Origin: Caldilineales bacterium
Lineage (GTDB): Bacteria > Chloroflexota > Anaerolineae > JAAEKA01
Reading direction: 5' to 3'
NCBI GenBank assembly: GCA_021463315.1
Contig: JAJTXO010000319.1
Span: 1 to 5,463, forward strand
Length of the DNA stretch: 5,463 nt
Position 1 is the first letter of the stretch; each line of letters starts with the position of its first letter. The notes below the pieces were generated by a model, which did no database searches, had not been told where the DNA came from, and saw only the letters and a program-made list of their open reading frames with translations. Below, in pieces: positions 1 through 5,366 of this stretch. Made by a program: the position numbers and the translations under genes.

Positions 1-1
1 C

Positions 2-496
2 CGGCTGTTCAACGAGCCGGCCGGCTGCGAGTATCTGGCGCAGCAGGGCGTGTCCGCTGAGTTGATCGCCAACCTGCCGCTGCTGGGCATCTCCAGCATC
101 GCCAACATGCTGTCGGCCATCAAGTTCGCCAAGTACTACGAGCTGACCGGGAACGACGTGGTGGCCACCGTCGCCACCGACTCCATGGACCTCTACCGCA
201 GCCGGCTGGTGGAGCTGGAGGAGGCCGAGGGCCCCTTCGGCCCGGTCGAGGCTGCCGTGGCTCACCAGCGCTATCTGCTGGGCGAGCGCACCGACAACCT
301 GCTGGAGCTGTCCTACCAGGATCGCCAGCGCATCCACAACCTGAAGTACTACACCTGGGTCGAGCAGCAAGGCAAAACCTTCGACGAGATCCAGGCTCAG
401 TGGTACGACGACGACTACTGGACCAGCATCCCGCCCATGGCGGACAAGATCGATCGGCTGATCGAGGCGTTCAACGCGCGGGTTGGGTTGTTGTAG
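2..496 (+). CDS. PLP-dependent fold-type II enzyme (cysteine-synthase-like), C-terminal part
   Basis: The frame is open from the first full codon at position 2 to TAG at 494-496, giving 164 residues of a protein whose N-terminal part lies upstream of the window. The GTG at position 50 is an internal valine, not the start, because the preceding codons (RLFNEPAGCEYLAQQG) continue the same fold. Two marks fit the O-acetylserine sulfhydrylase/threonine-synthase-like fold. GISSIANML (from about 86) resembles the GISSGA segment whose serine contacts the PLP pyridine nitrogen. VATVATDSMDLYRSRL resembles the VTVxPDSGxRY strand of CysK-type enzymes. The C-terminal extension contains HNLKYYTWVEQQGKTFDEI, which I associate with a poorly characterised PLP-dependent group in anaerobes and Chloroflexota. 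The PLP-binding lysine would be upstream and cannot be checked. The substrate is unknown; a lyase or synthase acting on an amino acid is the reasonable range. The last codons (TTG TTG TAG) merge into the octamer repeat that follows. Confidence 0.85.
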   Translation, partial: RLFNEPAGCEYLAQQGVSAELIANLPLLGISSIANMLSAIKFAKYYELTGNDVVATVATDSMDLYRSRLVELEEAEGPFGPVEAAVAHQRYLLGERTDNLLELSYQDRQRIHNLKYYTWVEQQGKTFDEIQAQWYDDDYWTSIPPMADKIDRLIEAFNARVGLL

Positions 497-560
497 CGTG
501 GTAGCGTGGTAGATTGGTAGATTGGTAGCGTGGTAGATTGGTAGATTGGTAGATTGGTAA
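497..560 (+). repeat. Octamer tandem array, left arm (CGTGGTAG / ATTGGTAG)
   Basis: Eight consecutive, perfectly phased 8-bp units follow the stop codon of the upstream gene. They are CGTGGTAG twice (497-512), ATTGGTAG twice (513-528), CGTGGTAG once (529-536), ATTGGTAG twice (537-552) and a final ATTGGTAA (553-560). All units share the core GGTA. Because 8 is not a multiple of 3, a run of three ATTGGTAG units puts a TAG in every reading frame, so this arm blocks translation on the + strand. The array is not coding and its function is unknown. Confidence 0.93.
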
Positions 561-602
561 GGTGCTGCGCGCGACCAATTTACCAATCTACCAATCTACC
601 AA
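538..602 (+). other. Long hairpin joining the two octamer arms
   Basis: Positions 538-560 pair perfectly with 580-602 (23 bp), with a 19-nt spacer at 561-579 that contains GCGCGC. A further 3-bp helix, 561-563 with 574-576, can form inside the spacer. Beyond 538/602 the arms remain similar but fall out of register. In RNA this would be a stable stem between the PLP-enzyme gene and the npdG-like gene. It is not followed by a run of T, so it is not a standard intrinsic terminator. It could stop Rho or 3'-exonucleases, mark an mRNA processing site, or be only a by-product of repeat expansion. Confidence 0.8.
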
Positions 603-664
603 CCACCAATCTACCAATCTACCAACCACCAATCTACCAATCTACCAATCTACCAACCACCAGG
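580..664 (-). repeat. Octamer tandem array, right arm (CTACCAAT and variants)
   Basis: This is the reverse complement of the left-arm unit, in longer form. TTACCAAT (580-587) is followed by a 23-nt composite, CTACCAAT + CTACCAAC + CACCAAT, present twice without change at 588-610 and 611-633. Then come an extra CTACCAAT (634-641) and a third composite (642-664) that keeps 21 of 23 bases and ends in CACCAGG, merging with the Shine-Dalgarno of the next gene. The arm has no stop codon in any + frame, so the next gene can be wrongly extended upstream through it into a low-complexity peptide (TNLPIYQSTNHQ). Confidence 0.92.
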
Positions 665-666
665 AG
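662..666 (+). promoter_or_regulatory. Ribosome binding site of the npdG-like gene, fused to the repeat
   Basis: AGGAG at 662-666 lies 6 nt before ATG at 673 and fixes that start. The preceding CACC belongs to the last repeat unit, so the repeat boundary and the Shine-Dalgarno coincide. Confidence 0.8.
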
Positions 667-672
667 TGCATC

Positions 673-1329
673 ATGAAAATCGCAATTCTCGGCGGCACGG
701 GACCGGAAGGCGGCGGCCTCGGGCTGCGCTGGGCCGCGGCTGGACATCAGGTGATCATTGGCTCGCGGCAGATGGAGAAGGGCCAGCAGGCCGCGGCCGA
801 GTTGCAAGGCCGGCTGCCGGCTGCCGTGGCGGCCAATCTCAGCGGTGCGGACAATCTGTCGGCGCTGGATGGCGCGGACGTGGCCGTGCTGGCCGTGCCC
901 TACAGCGGCCAGGAGCGCACGCTGGCCGGGCTGGAGGCCGCGCTGGCCGGCAAGCTGCTGTTGACCGTGGTCGTGCCGCTGGGCGAGAAGGCGGCGCGGG
1001 TCTGGCGGCCGCCCAGCGGGCTGGCCGCGGCGGAAGAGGCTGCCCGGCAGCTTGGCGAGGGCGCGCGCGTCGTGGCAGCCTTCCAGAACATCTCCGCGCA
1101 CCACCTGGCCGATCCTGACCATGTGGTGGACTGCGACGTGCTGATCTGCGGCGACGACCGGGCCGACAAGCAGACGGTGATCGACCTGTGCGCGGCGGCC
1201 GGTATGCGCGGCGTCGATGCTGGCCCGCTGCAAAACGCCGGCGTGGTCGAGGGCCTGACCGCCGTGCTGATCGGCATCAACATTCGCCACAAGATCAAGC
1301 ACGCTGGAATCCGCATCACCGGCATCTGA
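673..1329 (+). CDS. npdG: NADPH-dependent F420 reductase family protein (F420H2:NADP oxidoreductase)
   Basis: This 218-aa cytosolic Rossmann protein matches the NpdG/Fno family in length (about 210-230 aa). Known members move hydride between NADP(H) and coenzyme F420. The N-terminus MKIAILGGTGPEGGGLGLRW carries the nucleotide-binding glycine motif at residues 7-13. Thr9, Ser31, Arg32 and Lys36 occupy the positions I recall as contacting the 2'-phosphate of NADP in the archaeal enzyme, so NADP preference is likely. The C-terminal half keeps family-like segments: DVLICGDD, VDAGPLQNAGVVEGLT and the end HAGIRITGI. ATG 673 is chosen because it has a good AGGAG and places the glycine motif at the normal N-terminal distance; the frame stays open further upstream only through the repeat. 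No promoter is visible in front of it, so it may be read from the PLP-enzyme gene through the hairpin. Some members outside F420 producers are annotated only as NADP oxidoreductases, so F420 use is inferred, not shown. Confidence 0.9.
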   Translation: MKIAILGGTGPEGGGLGLRWAAAGHQVIIGSRQMEKGQQAAAELQGRLPAAVAANLSGADNLSALDGADVAVLAVPYSGQERTLAGLEAALAGKLLLTVVVPLGEKAARVWRPPSGLAAAEEAARQLGEGARVVAAFQNISAHHLADPDHVVDCDVLICGDDRADKQTVIDLCAAAGMRGVDAGPLQNAGVVEGLTAVLIGINIRHKIKHAGIRITGI

Positions 1330-1394
1330 CTCCCAGCGACGATCGCGCGGCATTTCCGCCGAGCCGGACGCGAGACGAACTTTCTGTTCTCAGC

Positions 1395-1423
1395 TTGCGC
1401 CTTGGCTCGTTGCAGTGTACACT
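1395..1423 (+). promoter_or_regulatory. Putative sigma-70-type promoter of the molybdenum hydroxylase gene
   Basis: TTGCGC (1395-1400) and TACACT (1418-1423) are separated by 17 nt, the ideal spacing. Transcription would start near 1430, leaving a leader of about 75 nt before the ATG at 1506. The -10 box overlaps the palindrome GTGTACAC (1415-1422), and TTGCGC has an inverted match GCGCAA at 1425-1430, which could be an operator. The rest of the gap 1330-1505 shows only GC-rich short palindromes and no clear terminator for the preceding gene. Confidence 0.4.
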
Positions 1424-1505
1424 AGCGCAATTCCCGGCCGTCCAGCCGGCCCCGGCCACAGCGCTCCCGCGGCCAATCAACTCTTGAAGGCGTGTGCAGG
1501 CAGCT

Positions 1506-4079
1506 ATGCAATTTCAGCTCAACGGTGTTCTGAAGGATTTCGACGGCGCCCCCGAATTGCCGCTGCTAACCTGGCTGCGCGAGCAGGAGGGAATCATCTC
1601 GCCCAAGGATGGCTGCGCGCCGCAGGCGTCCTGCGGCTGCTGCGCGGTGGAGCTGAACGGCAAGGCGGTGCTCTCCTGCGTCACGCCGATGCACAAGGTG
1701 GCCGGCGGCGCGCTGCTGACCACCGAAGGCTTGGGCGAGTATCGCCAGCAGGTTTACAGCTACGCCTTCGTGGCCACGGGGGGCATCCAGTGCGGCTTCT
1801 GCATCCCTGGCATCGTCATGCAGGCCAACAGCCTGATCAATCGCAACGCCGAGCCCAGCCGTGCCGAGATCGAGAAGGCGCTCACCCCTCACCTCTGCCG
1901 CTGCACCGGCTACAAGAAGATCGTCGACGCCATCGAATACGCCGCCGAGGCCATTCGCAACGAGGAGGAGATCCCCGAGCCCACCAGTCCGGGCCGGGTG
2001 GGCGACCGTCACCCCAAGTACGACTCCTTCGCGGCGGTGCTGGGCCAGCGGCCCTACGTGGACGACCTGCACTTCGACGGCCTGCTGCACGGCGCGCTGC
2101 GCTTCAGCGACCACCCGCGGGCGCGCGTCCTGCGCATCGACACCGCCCAGGCCCAGCAGATGGCCGGCGTGGTGCGTATCTTCACCGCGGCCGACGTGCC
2201 GGGCCGGCGCTCCGTGGGCTTGATCCAGCAGGACTGGCCGCTGTTGGTGGCCCAGGGCGAGGAGACGCGCTATGTGGGCGACGCGCTGGCGTTGGTGGTG
2301 GCCGACAGCCAGCAGGCCGCGCGCGCGGCCGCGGCGCAGATCGCGGTCGAATACGAGGTGCTGGAGCCGCTGACCGATCCCTTCGCCGCGCTCCAGCCCG
2401 ACGCGCCGCAGCTCCACCCTGGCGGCAACATCCTCTCTACCACCGTCGTTCGGCGCGGGGATATGCCCGCGGCGCGCGCGGCCACCGCCCACACCGCGGG
2501 CGGCCGCTACGAGACGCAACGCATCGAGCACGGCTACATGGAGACCGAGGCCGCCGTGGCGCTGGCCGGGCAGGATGGCTTCGCCGTCACCGTCTACTCG
2601 CAGAGCCAGGGGGTCTACGAGGATCGCATCCAGATCGCCGCGCTGCTGGCGCTGGATGAGCCGCAGGTGCGGGTGATCCTGGTGCCCAACGGCGGCGGCT
2701 TCGGCGGCAAGGAGGATCTGTCGGTGCAGGGCCACGCCGCGCTGGCCGCCCATCTGCTGGGCCAGCCGGTGAAGGTCCGGCTGACGCGGGACGAGTCGAT
2801 CCGCATGCACCCCAAGCGCCATCCCATCTGGCTGGACTACGAGGTGGGCTGCGACGCGGCCGGCCGGCTGACCTTTGTCAAGATGCGGGCGGTGGGCGAC
2901 ACCGGCGCCTACGCCTCGGTGGGAGCCAAGGTGCTGGAGCGCACAGCCGGCCACGCCACCGGCGCCTATCACGTGCCCGCGGTGGAGATCGAAGCGGTGG
3001 CCGTCTACACCAACAACGTGCCCTGCGGCGCGATGCGCGGCTTCGGCGTCAACCAGTCCGCCTTCGCCATGGAAAGCTGCGTGGACGAGCTGTGCCGGCA
3101 GGGCGGCTTCGACCGCTGGCAGTTCCGCTGGGACAACGCCATCACCGAGGGGCGCATGACCGCCACCGGCCAGATCATCGAGGGCGGCGCGGGGCTGCGC
3201 GCCACGCTGGAGGCGGTCAAGGAGCAGTTTTACGCGGCCAAGATCGCCGGCCTGGCCTGCGGCATCAAGAACACCGGCATCGGCAACGGCGTCAACGACG
3301 CCGCGCTGGTCAGGATCAGCGTGCTGGCGCCGGACCGGGTGTTGCTGGACCACGGCTGGACCGAGATGGGGCAGGGCGTGCATACCGTGGCCTTGCAGGC
3401 GCTCTGCACCGAGACCGGCATCGACCCCAGCTTCGTTCGGGTGCAGGTGGATACGGCATCGGGCCAGGAAGCGGGCATGACCACCGCCTCGCGCGCCACC
3501 TCGCTGGTGGGCAACGCGGCCATTGACGCGGCCAAAAAGCTGGCGGCCGATTTGAAGACGCACACGCTGGCCGAGCTGGTAGGGCGGCGCTACGAGGGCA
3601 GTTGGGTCTGCGACTGGACCACCGCGCCCGAGGCCGTCACCGACGCGCCCATCACGCACTATTCCTACAGCTATGCCACCCAACTGGTGATCCTGGACGA
3701 CGACGGCCAGATCGAGAAGATCGTGGCTGCCCACGACGCGGGCAAGATCTTCAACCCGACGCTGTTCGAGGGGCAGATCGAAGGCTCGCTGCACATGGGG
3801 CTGGGCTACGCCATCAGCGAGGACCTGCCCATGGAGGGCGGCCACTTCAAGAGCACCCGACTGCGCCAGTGCGGCATCCTGCGCGCCAAGGAGATGCCCG
3901 AGCTGGAGGTGATCGGCGTGGAGGAGCCTGATCTGGTCGGCCCCTACGGCGCCAAAGGCGTCGGTGAGATCGGCCTGGTGCCCACAGCCGGCGCGGTGGC
4001 CAACGCGCTCTACCAGTTCGACGGCGTGCGTCGCACCAAGCTGCCCATGGCGCTGCCCAAGAAGCGCCGCACCTCGTAG
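1506..4079 (+). CDS. Molybdenum hydroxylase, selenium-dependent xanthine dehydrogenase-type, FeS-FeS-Moco fusion
   Basis: This 857-aa protein likely hydroxylates a purine such as xanthine or hypoxanthine with water-derived oxygen, in the cytoplasm. Domains in order are: a plant-type [2Fe-2S] domain (about 1-75; Cys37, Cys43, Cys46, Cys58); a helical [2Fe-2S] domain (about 76-155; QCGFC with Cys96/Cys99, CRCTGY with Cys131/Cys133); and the molybdopterin domains (about 170-857). Moco signatures are GGGFGGKED (396-404), CGAMRGFG (507-514), TEMGQG (Gln623) and GAKGVGE (Glu821). By spacing, Glu403, Arg479 and Glu821 align with bovine xanthine oxidase Glu802, Arg880 and Glu1261, favouring purine over aldehyde. 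There is no FAD domain, and the protein is slightly shorter than the similarly built Desulfovibrio aldehyde oxidoreductase (907 aa). The family's selenium is a labile cofactor, not selenocysteine, so no UGA or SECIS is expected or seen. ATG 1506 is preferred over GTG 1494 because relatives begin MxFxLNG; its Shine-Dalgarno (AGG at 1498-1500) is weak. The exact substrate is unproven. Confidence 0.9.
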   Translation: MQFQLNGVLKDFDGAPELPLLTWLREQEGIISPKDGCAPQASCGCCAVELNGKAVLSCVTPMHKVAGGALLTTEGLGEYRQQVYSYAFVATGGIQCGFCIPGIVMQANSLINRNAEPSRAEIEKALTPHLCRCTGYKKIVDAIEYAAEAIRNEEEIPEPTSPGRVGDRHPKYDSFAAVLGQRPYVDDLHFDGLLHGALRFSDHPRARVLRIDTAQAQQMAGVVRIFTAADVPGRRSVGLIQQDWPLLVAQGEETRYVGDALALVVADSQQAARAAAAQIAVEYEVLEPLTDPFAALQPDAPQLHPGGNILSTTVVRRGDMPAARAATAHTAGGRYETQRIEHGYMETEAAVALAGQDGFAVTVYSQSQGVYEDRIQIAALLALDEPQVRVILVPNGGGFGGKEDLSVQGHAALAAHLLGQPVKVRLTRDESIRMHPKRHPIWLDYEVGCDAAGRLTFVKMRAVGDTGAYASVGAKVLERTAGHATGAYHVPAVEIEAVAVYTNNVPCGAMRGFGVNQSAFAMESCVDELCRQGGFDRWQFRWDNAITEGRMTATGQIIEGGAGLRATLEAVKEQFYAAKIAGLACGIKNTGIGNGVNDAALVRISVLAPDRVLLDHGWTEMGQGVHTVALQALCTETGIDPSFVRVQVDTASGQEAGMTTASRATSLVGNAAIDAAKKLAADLKTHTLAELVGRRYEGSWVCDWTTAPEAVTDAPITHYSYSYATQLVILDDDGQIEKIVAAHDAGKIFNPTLFEGQIEGSLHMGLGYAISEDLPMEGGHFKSTRLRQCGILRAKEMPELEVIGVEEPDLVGPYGAKGVGEIGLVPTAGAVANALYQFDGVRRTKLPMALPKKRRTS

Positions 4080-4084
4080 CACCT

Positions 4085-4113
4085 CGCAGGTCACGTTAGC
4101 AACGTGACCTGCG
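4085..4113. repeat. Perfect intergenic palindrome (13-bp stem, AGC loop)
   Basis: Positions 4085-4097 are the exact reverse complement of 4101-4113, with a 3-nt loop AGC at 4098-4100. The core is GGTCACGTT / AACGTGACC. It begins 6 nt after the stop of the hydroxylase gene. No T-run follows, so it is not a canonical intrinsic terminator, although the hairpin may still end or protect the mRNA. Its compactness and near-identity on both strands suggest a REP-like dispersed palindrome. A protein-binding operator is the alternative. Confidence 0.88.
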
Positions 4114-4143
4114 CAACTGTAGTGAGCCATCGGCGCCGGACGC

Positions 4144-4170
4144 TTGAATCGACGCCGACATCAATAACAA
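4144..4170 (+). promoter_or_regulatory. Weak possible promoter of the aminotransferase gene
   Basis: TTGAAT (4144-4149) is a fair -35 element. The best -10-like hexamer at about the right distance is TAACAA (4165-4170), 15 nt downstream, with only three consensus bases. The interval 4157-4185 is clearly more AT-rich than its surroundings. The evidence is thin. Confidence 0.22.
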
Positions 4171-4182
4171 CTGATTCTGTGC

Positions 4183-4189
4183 AAAGGAG
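4183..4189 (+). promoter_or_regulatory. Ribosome binding site deciding the GTG start of the aminotransferase
   Basis: AAAGGAG is a strong Shine-Dalgarno, 10 nt before GTG 4200. It rules out the upstream in-frame codons that would extend the gene back into the palindrome, and it favours GTG 4200 over ATG 4218, which would be 28 nt away. Confidence 0.75.
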
Positions 4190-4199
4190 CACCCAAACT

Positions 4200-5363
4200 G
4201 TGAAACTGTCTACCCGTATGTCCCGCCTCGGCACCGAGACCGCCTTCGAGGTCCTGGCCAAGGCCAAAGCTCTGGAAGCCCAGGGCCGCGAGATCATCCA
4301 CCTGGAGATCGGCGAGCCCGATTTCGACACCCCGCTCAACGTGGTGGAGGCCGGCGTGACCGCGCTGCGCGGCGGCCACACCCACTACACCCCGGCCGCC
4401 GGCGTGTTGCCGCTGCGCCAGGCCATCGCCGACGAGATCGCCACGACGCGCGGCATCCCGGTCCACCCGGACCAGGTCGTCGTCGTCCCCGGCGGTAAGC
4501 CGATCATGTTCTTCGCCCTGCTGGCCCTGTGCGAGGCGGGCGACGAGGTGATCTACCCCAACCCCGGCTTCCCCATCTACGAATCGATGATCAACTTCGC
4601 GGGCGCCAAGGCTGTGCCGATCCCGCTGCGCATGGAGAACGACTTCGGCCTGGATGTGGACGAGCTGGCCAGCCTGGTCACCGACCGCACCAAGCTGATC
4701 ATCCTCAACTCGCCGGCCAACCCCACCGGCGGCGTGGTCAGCGCCGAGCAGTTGGCGCGGGTGGCCGAGATCGCCCAGGCGCGCGGCATTCCGGTGCTGT
4801 CCGACGAGATCTACTGTCGTCTGCTGTACGATGACACCTTCGCCAGCATCGCCAGCGTGCCCGGCATGGCCGAGCAGACCATCATCCTCGACGGCTTCTC
4901 CAAAACCTATGCCATGACCGGCTGGCGGCTGGGCTATGGCGTGATGCCGGTGGAGCTGGCCCGCCAGATCACCAAGCTGATGGTCAACTCCAACTCCTGC
5001 ACCGCGGCCTTCACCCAGATGGCTGGCATCGAGGCGCTGACCGGCCCGCAGGACTCGGTGGACGCGATGCTGGCCGCGTTCCGGCGGCGGCGTGACCTGA
5101 TGGTGGCTGGGATGAATCGCATCCCCGGCTTCCGCTGTCTGGTCCCCAAGGGCGCGTTCTACGTCTTCCCCAACGTCGAGGGAACTGGGCTGAGCAGCCA
5201 GGCGCTGGCCGACAAGCTGCTCTACGAGGCCGGCGTGGCCGCGCTGGCCGGCACCTGCTTCGGCGCGCACGGCGAAGGCTTCATCCGCTTCTCCTACGCC
5301 AACTCCGAGGAGAACCTGGCCAAGGCGCTGGATCGCGTAGCCGACGTGGTGGCGAAGCTGTAG
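4200..5363 (+). CDS. PLP-dependent aminotransferase, class I/II (aspartate-aminotransferase fold, subgroup I-gamma-like)
   Basis: This complete 387-aa protein has the usual length for bacterial fold-type I aminotransferases, which move an amino group between an amino acid and a 2-oxo acid with PLP, normally as cytosolic dimers. Visible active-site elements are: GGK at 98-100 (cofactor phosphate region); PNPGFPIY at 122-129 region with Phe124 in the ring-stacking position; NPTGG with Asn174; SDEIY with Asp202 (pyridine nitrogen) and Tyr205; SKTYAMTGWRLGY with the Schiff-base Lys235; and Arg363 in GFIRFSY, which binds the substrate carboxylate. The start GTG 4200 gives VKLSTRMSRLGTETAF, matching the MKLSxRMSRLGTETAF opening common in relatives. 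Substrate cannot be read from the sequence; aspartate, alanine, or a broad-range activity are possible. It lies 120 bp after the hydroxylase gene on the same strand, so co-transcription is possible despite the intervening palindrome. Nothing is missing or frameshifted. Confidence 0.93.
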   Translation: MKLSTRMSRLGTETAFEVLAKAKALEAQGREIIHLEIGEPDFDTPLNVVEAGVTALRGGHTHYTPAAGVLPLRQAIADEIATTRGIPVHPDQVVVVPGGKPIMFFALLALCEAGDEVIYPNPGFPIYESMINFAGAKAVPIPLRMENDFGLDVDELASLVTDRTKLIILNSPANPTGGVVSAEQLARVAEIAQARGIPVLSDEIYCRLLYDDTFASIASVPGMAEQTIILDGFSKTYAMTGWRLGYGVMPVELARQITKLMVNSNSCTAAFTQMAGIEALTGPQDSVDAMLAAFRRRRDLMVAGMNRIPGFRCLVPKGAFYVFPNVEGTGLSSQALADKLLYEAGVAALAGTCFGAHGEGFIRFSYANSEENLAKALDRVADVVAKL

Positions 5364-5366
5364 ACA

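Noticed and set aside
538..602. Canonical Rho-independent terminator
   Set aside because: The stem is AT/GC mixed and 23 bp long, with a 19-nt loop and no downstream T-run.
497..664. CRISPR array
   Set aside because: The repeats are 7-8 bp and contiguous with no unique spacers, and the orientation flips in the middle.
1494..1505. GTG 1494 as the start of the hydroxylase
   Set aside because: GAAGG (1486-1490) is only 3 nt away, too close, and relatives begin at the MxFxLNG segment that starts with ATG 1506. It remains possible.
1415..2659. Open frame of 414 codons on the + strand overlapping the hydroxylase in another frame
   Set aside because: Its product is Arg/Ala/Gly/Pro-rich low-complexity sequence without domains, typical of an out-of-frame reading of a GC-rich gene.
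1506..4079. Selenocysteine insertion in the selenium-type hydroxylase
   Set aside because: No in-frame TGA occurs before the TAG stop at 4077-4079, and this family carries selenium as a labile cofactor.
1566..4130. Open frame of 854 codons on the - strand opposite the molybdenum hydroxylase gene
   Set aside because: It mirrors a gene with clear family motifs, is rich in Gly/Ala/Arg/His/Val/Leu as expected from the complement of GC-rich codons, and shows no recognisable domain or ribosome binding site.
4085..4199. Upstream start of the aminotransferase inside the palindrome (GTG 4104)
   Set aside because: It has no Shine-Dalgarno and would add 32 residues not typical of the family; AAAGGAG before GTG 4200 explains the start.
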